A stretch of 5,125 bases of DNA from Chloroflexota bacterium. GTDB taxonomy: Bacteria > Chloroflexota > Chloroflexia > JAMDCE01. Positions 1-5,125 of this stretch are shown one piece after another (position 1 is the stretch's first letter; the number at the start of each line of letters is the position of its first letter). The DNA is taken from the NCBI GenBank assembly GCA_023489135.1, contig JAMDCE010000387.1:1-5125 (forward strand). The letters run 5' to 3'. Position numbers and translations under genes: made by a program. The notes under the pieces are model-generated. The model saw only the letters and a program-made list of their open reading frames with translations, ran no database searches and was not told the origin of the DNA.

Positions 1-900
1 ACAGTGCCGGTGAACGACGCTTATCCTGCACCCGGAGTGCCCTTTGAGGGACCCCTTCCCATTGAAGGCAGTCGCGTCGCCCCTACGCCGCCGGCCGGCG
101 AAGCGTATCCAGCTCCTGGTCAACGCTGGGAAGGAACGCCATACGTGCCGAGTGCCACTCCCTCTACGGCGGCATCTCCTGGTCGGATCCCACCAGGGCC
201 GCGTCTGCTTCCTACCGCGATTAGCGGGCCTTTCTCGGGCATTCCCACTGTTGCGCCTGGTTCTTTACCGTCGCCCGCATCGACTCCTCAGGTGGCAGGC
301 CCCGCGGCACCAACAGGCACTCCGTCGGCCACGCCTGTGCCGCTGCCGACGAGCACGCCGTCGATAACGCCCACGCCTGCGCCTGCGAACGTTAACGTCA
401 CTGTGCCTGGGTTGCCGGGGGGAACTGGATTCTACTATGTGATCAACGCGAGAGTTGGAGATATTTCAGGTTCGTGGAAGGTCAACGGGGGTGGGACCGT
501 GCAAATGTTCCTGTATAACGGCGCACCTTTCGGCAATGGTTCTGGCACTGCGGGAATCCCTTTGGGTGGGGCCATAGCCCAGAGCAACGTTTCCCCTCGC
601 AGCGTGAGCATCACTCCCGTCACTTTGCCTGCAGGGACTTATACGCTTTATTTCTTTAGCAGCGCAGTGGGCAGCGTCAGTACGACATCTGCCTCTGTAA
701 CTTATATGCCTAGTGCTCAGTGGGTTCCGACGCCTGCTGGCCCGACGCCGATGCCGACGAGAACGCCAACGCCACGAGGCACCTCCGGTCCCCAGGCCAC
801 TCCCAGCCCGCAGTATACTGCCAGTCCGGGACCGACATCTACTCCGACCAGCACGCCCGTTCCTCCCGAGCCGAGCCCGACCTCGTATCCGCCGCCGTAA
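1..900 (+). CDS. Pro/Thr/Ser-rich low-complexity protein with one beta-rich domain, 5' partial
   Basis: The frame is open from the first base to a TAA at 898-900, so the true start is probably outside the window. The GTG at position 4 is only the first possible start inside it, and residue numbers here count from it. Residues 1-128 are Pro/Thr/Ser/Ala-rich and hold two copies of a YPAPG motif (residues 7-11 and 35-39), each followed by a Glu-Gly pair. Residues 129-236 lose this bias and look like a beta-sandwich: alternating hydrophobic strands, a GSWKVNGGG turn, and a late LPAGTYTLYFFSS segment resembling the closing strands of PPC- or GOLD-like domains. Residues 240-298 return to TPTP-type low complexity and end in three prolines. 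Such linkers are typical of exported or surface proteins, notably in Chloroflexota. No signal peptide or anchor is visible in the part present. Function unknown. It converges with the downstream response regulator with no base between the stops. Confidence 0.75.
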   Translation, partial: TVPVNDAYPAPGVPFEGPLPIEGSRVAPTPPAGEAYPAPGQRWEGTPYVPSATPSTAASPGRIPPGPRLLPTAISGPFSGIPTVAPGSLPSPASTPQVAGPAAPTGTPSATPVPLPTSTPSITPTPAPANVNVTVPGLPGGTGFYYVINARVGDISGSWKVNGGGTVQMFLYNGAPFGNGSGTAGIPLGGAIAQSNVSPRSVSITPVTLPAGTYTLYFFSSAVGSVSTTSASVTYMPSAQWVPTPAGPTPMPTRTPTPRGTSGPQATPSPQYTASPGPTSTPTSTPVPPEPSPTSYPPP

Positions 901-1275
901 TCACCTTTTCGGCAGGAACTGTTCTATGATCTTGGGCAGTTCCCGGGTGTTGATAGGTTTCGAAATGTATCCGCTGCAGCCAGCGTCGTAAACCTTGGCT
1001 TCGTCGCCCCTCATCGCGTGCGCCGTGATCGCCACTACGACGATATCCTGGGTTGCCGGGTCGCTCTTCAGAATCCTGGTGGCCGATAATCCATCTAACC
1101 CAGGAAGCTGCACGTCCATCAGGATCAGGTCTGGCCGGTGCTCTCTGCCCATGTCCAAAGCCTGCTGGCCAGTGGTAGCCTCCAAAACCTCATATCCCCT
1201 GGCAAGGAGCACGTCGCTAACCAGTTCCATGTTGAGTGGGTGGTCTTCCACAACAAGAATGCGCTTGCCCGCCAT
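901..1275 (-). CDS. Single-domain response regulator (DivK/CheY-like REC protein)
   Basis: This 124-residue protein is a complete receiver domain with no output domain. The acidic pair is E10-D11, the phosphoacceptor is D54 in LILMDVQLPGLDG, the switch Thr is T84 in AITAHAM, and the conserved lysine is K106 in the SKP motif. The AITAHAM and GYISKP signatures are those of receivers found in hybrid kinases and DivK-like proteins. It should take phosphate from a histidine kinase, most simply the one encoded just upstream, and pass it on or act by protein contact, because it has no DNA-binding domain. The ATG at 1273-1275 is preceded by a strong AGGAGG five bases away, which fixes the start. It lies 140 bp downstream of the kinase on the same strand. 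Its TGA abuts the TAA of the opposite-strand gene, and I see no terminator between them. Confidence 0.95.
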   Translation of the reverse strand: MAGKRILVVEDHPLNMELVSDVLLARGYEVLEATTGQQALDMGREHRPDLILMDVQLPGLDGLSATRILKSDPATQDIVVVAITAHAMRGDEAKVYDAGCSGYISKPINTRELPKIIEQFLPKR

Positions 1276-1280
1276 TGGGA

Positions 1281-1286
1281 CCTCCT
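1281..1286 (-). promoter_or_regulatory. Strong Shine-Dalgarno of the second response regulator
   Basis: The minus strand reads AGGAGG here, with the five bases TCCCA before the ATG. It is the only near-perfect Shine-Dalgarno in the signalling block; the other response regulator and the kinase have weak or no such site. One arm of a long-range inverted repeat (1287-1299) ends at the base next to it. Confidence 0.85.
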
Positions 1287-1409
1287 AATCAGGCGTCAGC
1301 CGCTACACTGCGGTCTTGTGACGCCAAACTAAACCGCGACGTAACCGCCTCGTCTGGGGAGACTTCGAGCGCCAGCGTCTGTATAAAGCCAGAGTTCTGA
1401 TGCCTGATT
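1287..1409 (-). repeat. Long-range imperfect inverted repeat bracketing the HK-RR intergenic gap
   Basis: On the minus strand AATCAGGCATCAG (1409-1397), six bases after the kinase stop, can pair with CTGACGCCTGATT (1299-1287), directly before the AGGAGG of the next gene. Twelve of 13 positions pair, with one A-C mismatch. The enclosed 97 nt show a small CCGC/GCGG hairpin near the right end but no reading frame I would call coding. It could be an mRNA fold that controls access to the ribosome site or protects the downstream message. It could also be the terminal repeats of a very small element. I see no clear target-site duplication, and chance is not excluded. Confidence 0.5.
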
Positions 1410-1415
1410 CTTCCG

Positions 1416-2303
1416 TCACTCATGAGGCTCGTCTGCCAGTTGAGGCTTAAGTGGCAGCGTAAACACGAAGGTGCTGCCTTTGTCCAACTCGGTTTCCACC
1501 CAGATTTTCCCGCCATGCAACTCGACGATTCGCTTCGCCAACGTCAAACCGATTCCCGTGCCTTGTTCCTGCCCGATGAGTGCCGCGTCTAATGCTCGGA
1601 GCCCATCGAAGATAATCTCCTTGTCTTCGGGCTTTATGCCGATTCCGCTGTCAGACACGGCAACCTGGACGCAATCGTTCACGCGAGTCGCCTCAATCAT
1701 TATGCTGCCTCGTTCGGGCGTGAACTTCACGGCGTTGCTGAGCAAGTTGTACATCACGTTCTTGAACTTGGCCGCGTCGGCCACGATAGTGGTCAGGTTC
1801 TCGTCTACACGAGAATCCAAATGAATTTGCTTTCTGGTGGCTAATGGTCGAGCCAGCGCCTCTGCGCTAGCAATAGCCTCTAAGATAGAGAACTCGTCGA
1901 GGTGTAGTTTGGTGGACGCGGATTCGATTCCAGAAAGTTCGAGCATGTCGTTGACGATACGCAGGAGATAAATGCCGCTCTTGTGAATGTTCTCGACGTG
2001 CTTTGCTTGCTTTTCGTTGAGGTCGCCGGGTATCCTGTCCTGAAGGAGTTCAGAAAAGCCGATGATGGCGTTCAACGGCGTTTTCATCTCGTGGCTTATC
2101 GCGGAGATGAACTCAGACTTGTGGCGATTGGCCTGGCTGAGTTCCAGGTTCGCGATGTAAAGTTCTCGAGCGCTCGCAGAAAGCGCTCTGTTCGTTTCCT
2201 GCAGCTCCAGCACCTTCGCCTTCAGTTGTTCCTGTCGCGCCGTCAGAGAGCTTATGATTCTATGGAGGGATACTAGGAGTTTGCTGTCGAATGCAAGGCG
2301 CAT
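1416..2303 (-). CDS. Soluble histidine kinase (HisKA-HATPase_c), no sensor domain
   Basis: This 295-residue protein has a classic kinase core. Residues 1-62 form a leucine/glutamate-rich coiled coil. The H-box follows, with H71 in [21 protein letters not shown], and the dimerisation helix continues to about 128. The ATPase domain shows an N-box ([11 protein letters not shown], 186-196), a G1 box (SDSGIGI, 217-223), a G2 box ([18 protein letters not shown], 248-265) and a closing [11 protein letters not shown]72-x-x-T75 after the histidine is the motif linked to phosphatase activity in HisKA kinases. There is no transmembrane segment and no PAS, GAF or HAMP domain, so input must come from the coiled coil or a partner. 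It should autophosphorylate on H71 and donate to the receivers on either side. The ATG at 2301-2303 has only a distant GAGG; in-frame sequence upstream reaches a TGA at 2331-2333 without another usual start. It starts 63 bp after the first response regulator and is in the same frame. Confidence 0.93.
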   Translation of the reverse strand: MRLAFDSKLLVSLHRIISSLTARQEQLKAKVLELQETNRALSASARELYIANLELSQANRHKSEFISAISHEMKTPLNAIIGFSELLQDRIPGDLNEKQAKHVENIHKSGIYLLRIVNDMLELSGIESASTKLHLDEFSILEAIASAEALARPLATRKQIHLDSRVDENLTTIVADAAKFKNVMYNLLSNAVKFTPERGSIMIEATRVNDCVQVAVSDSGIGIKPEDKEIIFDGLRALDAALIGQEQGTGIGLTLAKRIVELHGGKIWVETELDKGSTFVFTLPLKPQLADEPHE

Positions 2304-2366
2304 GCTAGGTAGAACCTCGTCAAGAATACGTCAGGTCTTTGATGGATACTCCGTCGTCGGACGGCG
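2304..2366 (-). other. 63-bp gap between first REC gene and kinase, same frame on both sides
   Basis: The gap is exactly 21 codons, so receiver and kinase are collinear and are interrupted by the TAG at 2367-2369 and a TGA at 2331-2333. Just after the TAG the minus strand holds a short hairpin (CCGTC, loop CGAC, GACGG) with no T-run, so it is a poor terminator. I see no convincing promoter or Shine-Dalgarno for the kinase, which suggests cotranscription with the receiver gene. Confidence 0.55.
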
Positions 2367-2723
2367 CTACCGGGTGCAGACAGCCTCGATGGCAGCTTGA
2401 AGCTCAACGCTGCTGACTGGCTTGGAAAGGCAAGCGCATTGCGCAAACTCGCCTGTCGTGTCCTTGAGTTCGTCGAGTGTGAAGCCTGACAGAAAGATGA
2501 TAGGGATCGTATTCTGGGCCAGTATCTGCCTGGCTGCCTCGATACCCGTGACCTTGGGCAGCGAGACGTCCATTACCACGAGTTCTGGAGCCAGTTCTCC
2601 TGCCAGTTTCACCGCCTGCGAGCCGTCGTATGCGACAGCCAGCACCTCGTGCCCAAACCGTTCTAGCTGGCTCTGTAAGCACATGCTGCCAATGGTATCG
2701 TCTTCCACAACAAGTACTCTCAT
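2367..2723 (-). CDS. Single-domain response regulator (REC only)
   Basis: This 118-residue receiver domain starts MRVLVVEDD. The acidic residues are E7-D8-D9, the phosphoacceptor is D52 in LVVMDVSLPKVTG, the switch residue is S79 in IIFLSG, and K101 lies in the LSKP motif. There is no output domain. The sequence style (GHEVLAVAYDGSQAVKLA, TGIEAARQI) is that of receivers often fused N-terminally to kinases. It most likely exchanges phosphate with the kinase encoded 63 bp downstream. C96-A-C98 sits just before the conserved lysine, where a Tyr or Phe is usual. The ATG at 2721-2723 is the only start before an upstream in-frame TAG (2739-2741). No Shine-Dalgarno precedes it, but a near-consensus promoter ends nine bases upstream, so translation may begin on a nearly leaderless message. 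Confidence 0.93.
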   Translation of the reverse strand: MRVLVVEDDTIGSMCLQSQLERFGHEVLAVAYDGSQAVKLAGELAPELVVMDVSLPKVTGIEAARQILAQNTIPIIFLSGFTLDELKDTTGEFAQCACLSKPVSSVELQAAIEAVCTR

Positions 2724-2732
2724 GCCAGGACT

Positions 2733-2760
2733 ATGATACTATTTCGCGTGCAGATGTCAA
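2733..2760 (-). promoter_or_regulatory. Sigma70-type promoter of the REC-HK-REC block, near-leaderless
   Basis: On the minus strand a perfect TTGACA (2760-2755) is followed after 16 bases by TATCAT (2738-2733), five of six matches to the -10 consensus. The stretch just upstream (2778-2761) is AT-rich. Only nine bases separate the -10 box from the ATG, so a start point at the usual 6-8 bases would leave a leader of zero to three nucleotides. This fits the absence of a Shine-Dalgarno. It gives the signalling genes their own transcription, independent of the synthetase gene. Confidence 0.7.
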
Positions 2761-2778
2761 CAGTCACAATTTGATATA

Positions 2779-2790
2779 TGCGAATTCGCA
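2779..2790. promoter_or_regulatory. 12-bp perfect palindrome between synthetase stop and promoter
   Basis: TGCGAATTCGCA is a perfect palindrome that begins at the base after the synthetase TAG and lies 18 bp upstream of the -35 box. It fits a dimeric regulator binding at about -55 to -65. As RNA it would give only a four-pair stem with an AATT loop and no T-run, so it is a weak terminator. No protein can be assigned. Confidence 0.4.
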
Positions 2791-4692
2791 CTACTCCTCT
2801 AATGTGGTGATGTCTCCCACCTCAGTTCCGAGCTCATTGGCCTTAAGAAGGCGGCGCATGATCTTTCCGCTTCGGGTCTTGGGTAGCCTAGGCGTGAACT
2901 CCAGTTCGGATGGCACCGCAATGGGCCCGAGTTCTTTGCGCACGTGATTCTGAAGCTCACGGGATAGTTCCTCCGATGGCTCGTGCCCAACCTTCAGGGT
3001 CACGAACGCCTTAATCGTTTCGCCTTTGATGTCATCAGGCTTGCCGATTACGGCTGCCTCGGTGACCGCCGCGTGGCTTACGAGAGCACTCTCGACCTCA
3101 GCGGTTCCGATGCGGTGCCCTGCGACGTTGAGAACGTCGTCCGCTCGGCCAAGCACCCCTATATAGCCTTCTTCGTCGACGGTTGCCACATCGCCTGCCA
3201 CATAGCAGCCAGGAATGATGTTCCAGTACTCCTCGTACCGCTGTGGATCCCGATTTATCGTCCGCATCATATGCGGCCACGGCCCCTTCAACACTAGCAG
3301 CCCGCCTTTGTTGGCCTCAACCGGTTTTCCTTCACGATCCACAACCTCCGCTGCAATCCCCGGCATTGGTTTGCCAGCTCGCCCAGGTTTCGCGACCATC
3401 GAAGGCAAAGTGCCGATTGTCGGAGCGGCGGTTTCGGTTTGCCACCAGTTGTCACAAACTGCCATCTTCTCGTCGCCAATGACGCGGTATGTCCACAATA
3501 ATGCCTCTGGATTCAGAGGTTCGCCCGCGCAGATGAGAATGCGCAAGCTGCTGCGATCGTATTTCCTTGGCCACTCCTCCCCAAACTTCATGAACATTCT
3601 GATCACAGTCGGGGCAGTGAAAATCTTGGTCACACGATATTTTTCCACGATGGACCAGAAGGCACCGGGGTCTGGGTAATCAGGCGCTCCTTCTCGTACT
3701 ACCAGCGTGGTTCCGTTGATCAGCGGCCCGTACGTGATGGAAGAGTGCCCGACGATCCACCCGATATCGGAAGTGCACCAATAGATATCATCATCCTTCA
3801 GGTCGTAAGCGATCTTGCAAAGGTAGGAGGTGCCAACCATATAGCCGCCGTGCACGTAGACGCACCCCTTCGGACGGCCGGTAGTACCCGACGTGTAGAG
3901 AATGAACAGAGGATCCTCTGAATCCATCACCTCTGGAGGGCAACTGGGGGATGATCGCTCGATCAGCTCTTCCAGATCAACTTCGCGTTGGTCATTGAGG
4001 ACTATCCTGGGAGAAGTGCGCCGCATCACGACAACTTTTTCGATGTAGCCTAGACCTTCAATGGCCTCATCTACTACGCCCTTCAGGTTAACCTCTTTTC
4101 CGCGCCTGAACCCCACGTCGGCGGTCATAATTACCTTGGCCTCGGCGTCCTCGATCCTGCTTCTCAAGGCCGCCGAGCCCAAACCTGCGTACACCACGCT
4201 GTGCACAGCGCCGATCCTCGCACAGGCCAGCATCGACGCGATTCCTTCGGGAGTGAGTGGCATGTAGATGCACACCCTGTCCCCTCTGGCGACCCCGATG
4301 CTCTTCAGGCCGCTGGCTATCTTGTTCACGAGGGAGGCGAGCTGTTCAAAGGTGAACTTGCGCTCGGTGCCATCCTCGCCTAACCAGATGATGGCCAGCT
4401 TGTCGCGTCGCGGTCCGTTGAGATGGCGATCGAGGCAATTGTAGGTTATGTTGCACTTGCCGCCAAGAAACCACATCGAATTTGGATATTTCCATTCCAG
4501 GACCCTCTCCCAAGGGGCAAACCAATCCAATTCACGAGCAATTGATCCCCAAAACCCTTCGGGGTCGCTGATGGAGCTTTGGTAAACTGGCCCGTAATCT
4601 GGCACCCAAGCCTGCTTGGCCAGGGGCAGTGGGGGAGTAATTCCGAGGTATGCCTGTGATAGTAGATCCATCCTGTCTTGCCCTTTGCTCAT
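2791..4692 (-). CDS. acsA: AMP-forming acetyl-CoA synthetase / short-chain acyl-CoA synthetase
   Basis: This 633-residue protein is the full length of the family. It converts a short carboxylate, ATP and CoA to acyl-CoA, AMP and PPi in the cytoplasm. The ACS N-terminal domain is seen at about 36-92. The P-loop YTSGTTGRPKG is at 266-276, the adenylate motif DNWWQTET at 414-421, and the ribose/hinge motif GRADDVLNVAGHR at 515-527. The catalytic lysine is K610 in PKTRSGK, the same motif that Pat-type enzymes acetylate in well-studied ACSs. By motif alignment with the Salmonella enzyme the acyl pocket is I313, V314, A389 and W417, where Salmonella has V310, T311, V386 and W414. The T-to-V and V-to-A changes resemble propionyl-CoA synthetases, so the substrate range may include propionate. 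The ATG at 4690-4692 directly follows an in-frame TAG; GGGAG lies ten bases upstream. M8 is a possible alternative start. It sits between an MHS-type transporter and a two-component block. Confidence 0.93.
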   Translation of the reverse strand: MSKGQDRMDLLSQAYLGITPPLPLAKQAWVPDYGPVYQSSISDPEGFWGSIARELDWFAPWERVLEWKYPNSMWFLGGKCNITYNCLDRHLNGPRRDKLAIIWLGEDGTERKFTFEQLASLVNKIASGLKSIGVARGDRVCIYMPLTPEGIASMLACARIGAVHSVVYAGLGSAALRSRIEDAEAKVIMTADVGFRRGKEVNLKGVVDEAIEGLGYIEKVVVMRRTSPRIVLNDQREVDLEELIERSSPSCPPEVMDSEDPLFILYTSGTTGRPKGCVYVHGGYMVGTSYLCKIAYDLKDDDIYWCTSDIGWIVGHSSITYGPLINGTTLVVREGAPDYPDPGAFWSIVEKYRVTKIFTAPTVIRMFMKFGEEWPRKYDRSSLRILICAGEPLNPEALLWTYRVIGDEKMAVCDNWWQTETAAPTIGTLPSMVAKPGRAGKPMPGIAAEVVDREGKPVEANKGGLLVLKGPWPHMMRTINRDPQRYEEYWNIIPGCYVAGDVATVDEEGYIGVLGRADDVLNVAGHRIGTAEVESALVSHAAVTEAAVIGKPDDIKGETIKAFVTLKVGHEPSEELSRELQNHVRKELGPIAVPSELEFTPRLPKTRSGKIMRRLLKANELGTEVGDITTLEE

Positions 4693-4803
4693 CTAAATCA
4701 CACTCCCATTGCTGAGCTAACTAAGCTCTCGATCGAGCTACTTGTCGAAACTTATCATCATCACAGACTAACGTATCCGCGCTTCCCGACCAGCCAAGTG
4801 GTC

Positions 4804-4859
4804 AGCACCAAGGTGCACGAATTGGCACCTTTTCTGCGGGAGATAAACGCCGAGGTGCT
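4804..4859 (-). repeat. Alternating complementary segments (attenuator-like) upstream of acsA
   Basis: The minus strand carries AGCACCT (4859-4853), AAGGTGC (4831-4825), GCACCTT (4816-4810) and GGTGCT (4809-4804). Segments 2 and 3 form a perfect seven-pair stem with an eight-base loop. Segment 1 can instead pair with 2 or with 4, so folds exclude one another. Read on the plus strand, the 2-3 stem is followed by TTTT, as in a weak intrinsic terminator. No known riboswitch family is recognised. Confidence 0.4.
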
Positions 4860-4884
4860 CACACATCGTAGAGTGGCTCAATGA

Positions 4885-4912
4885 GAGGCGGGGCAACAGG
4901 ATGCCCCGCCTC
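4885..4912 (-). terminator. Strong hairpin after the transporter gene, terminator-like
   Basis: Two perfect 11-base arms (GAGGCGGGGCA and TGCCCCGCCTC) flank a six-base loop, beginning 35 bases after the transporter TAA. The stem is very GC-rich. No T-run follows on either strand, so it is not a textbook intrinsic terminator; it may end or protect the 3' end of the transporter message. Confidence 0.65.
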
Positions 4913-4947
4913 GAAACAACACTGCCTTCGCGAACGCCGTGGTCGAC

Positions 4948-5125
4948 TTATTCTGAGCCACCCATCGCCGCAGCCACGGCGGTAGGGCGAGAAGCCGCTG
5001 CCTGACTTGCATCCGCGATATCCACTTGATTTGTCTCGCGAACGAAGAGCGTTCCGACGACCAAACAGATTGCGGTTACCGCCATCGGATACCACAAGCC
5101 CGAGAAATTGTTCTTGGTGTTACTG
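4948..5125 (-). CDS. MFS transporter, metabolite:H+ symporter type, C-terminal fragment
   Basis: The minus strand is open from the window edge (first full codon at 5124-5122) to a TAA at 4950-4948, giving 58 residues with no start inside the window. The fragment contains one hydrophobic segment, WYPMAVTAICLVVGTLFV, followed at once by RETNQVDIAD and a short Ala/Ser-rich tail. A last helix starting at WYP and ending in an (R/K)ETxxVDI sequence is typical of the metabolite:H+ symporter branch of the major facilitator superfamily, whose members carry organic acids, proline/betaine and similar solutes. The rest of the protein lies beyond the window, so the substrate cannot be told. Lying upstream of a carboxylate-activating enzyme on the same strand makes an organic acid plausible, but a strong hairpin separates the two genes. 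The family call rests on the C-terminus only. Confidence 0.7.
   Translation of the reverse strand, partial: SNTKNNFSGLWYPMAVTAICLVVGTLFVRETNQVDIADASQAAASRPTAVAAAMGGSE

Larger units (their letters stand above)
4693..4947 (-). promoter_or_regulatory. Gene-free region before the synthetase with several inverted repeats
   Basis: No credible gene lies in these 255 bp. On the minus strand, from the transporter towards the synthetase, they hold a terminator-like hairpin (4912-4885), four alternating complementary segments (4859-4804), a GACCA/TGGTC hairpin (4803-4788), and an AGCTC/GAGCT/AGCTC set (4739-4714) around a CTCGATCGAG palindrome, just ahead of the GGGAG site (4707-4703). I find no convincing -35/-10 pair. 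The region may be the synthetase leader, but where transcription starts is not visible. Confidence 0.45.

Noticed and set aside
340..400. Repetitive ACGCC/CCGAC-type DNA that could suggest a short tandem repeat or CRISPR
   Set aside because: The repeats are irregular and in phase with Thr-Pro codons, so they reflect protein composition; there are no spacers.
720..991. Arg-rich plus-strand open frames overlapping the end of the Pro-rich gene
   Set aside because: They are shifted readings of the low-complexity Pro/Thr/Ser codons and continue into the antisense of the response regulator.
1289..1516. Minus-strand 75-codon open frame covering the kinase-regulator gap
   Set aside because: Half of it is the wrong frame of the kinase; the rest has no domain or ribosome site of its own.
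4690..4730. tRNA-like TTAGCTCAGC sequence just before acsA on the minus strand
   Set aside because: It resembles a tRNA D-arm, but no acceptor stem, anticodon arm or TTCGA-type T-loop follows, and the continuation is the acsA coding region.
4678..4884. Plus-strand 68-codon open frame with a TTG start across the region before acsA
   Set aside because: It overlaps the acsA start, has no Shine-Dalgarno, no recognisable domain, and runs through the inverted repeats.
4859..5095. Minus-strand 78-codon open frame rich in Arg, Gly and Cys
   Set aside because: It is an out-of-frame shadow of the MFS transporter C-terminus and runs through the terminator-like hairpin.

Overview
The window looks like a piece of a moderately GC-rich bacterial chromosome. 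The Thr/Pro-rich, 'TPTP'-type secreted or surface protein at the left edge is a style common in Chloroflexota (Anaerolineae-like and relatives), so that phylum is my best guess. It rests on protein style and not on a marker gene.

Layout: (1) 1-900, plus strand, the C-terminal part of a low-complexity Pro/Thr/Ser-rich protein with one beta-rich domain. It is cut by the window edge. (2) 901-2723, minus strand, a three-gene signalling block read right to left: a single-domain response regulator (2723-2367), a soluble histidine kinase with no recognisable sensor domain (2303-1416) and a second single-domain, DivK/CheY-like response regulator (1275-901). (3) 2791-4692, minus strand, a complete AMP-forming acetyl-CoA synthetase-type enzyme. 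(4) 4693-4947, a gene-free 255 bp stretch with several inverted repeats. (5) 4948-5125, minus strand, the last 58 codons of an MFS transporter of the metabolite:H+ symporter type, cut by the right edge.

Everything except the first gene is on the minus strand, in the order transporter, acyl-CoA synthetase, REC, HK, REC. A reasonable but unproven reading is uptake and CoA-activation of a short carboxylate next to a small phosphorelay. The block is not necessarily one transcript. A near-consensus sigma70-type promoter sits just before the first response regulator, so close to its ATG that the mRNA would be leaderless or nearly so. A strong hairpin follows the transporter gene.

Points most worth a second look: the REC-HK-REC set that looks like a hybrid kinase broken into separate genes, the near-leaderless promoter, the 13-bp inverted repeat bracketing the HK-RR gap and ending at the Shine-Dalgarno, the alternating complementary segments ahead of the synthetase, and the propionate-type residues in the acyl pocket of the synthetase. 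I see no mobile element, CRISPR array, tRNA or rRNA.
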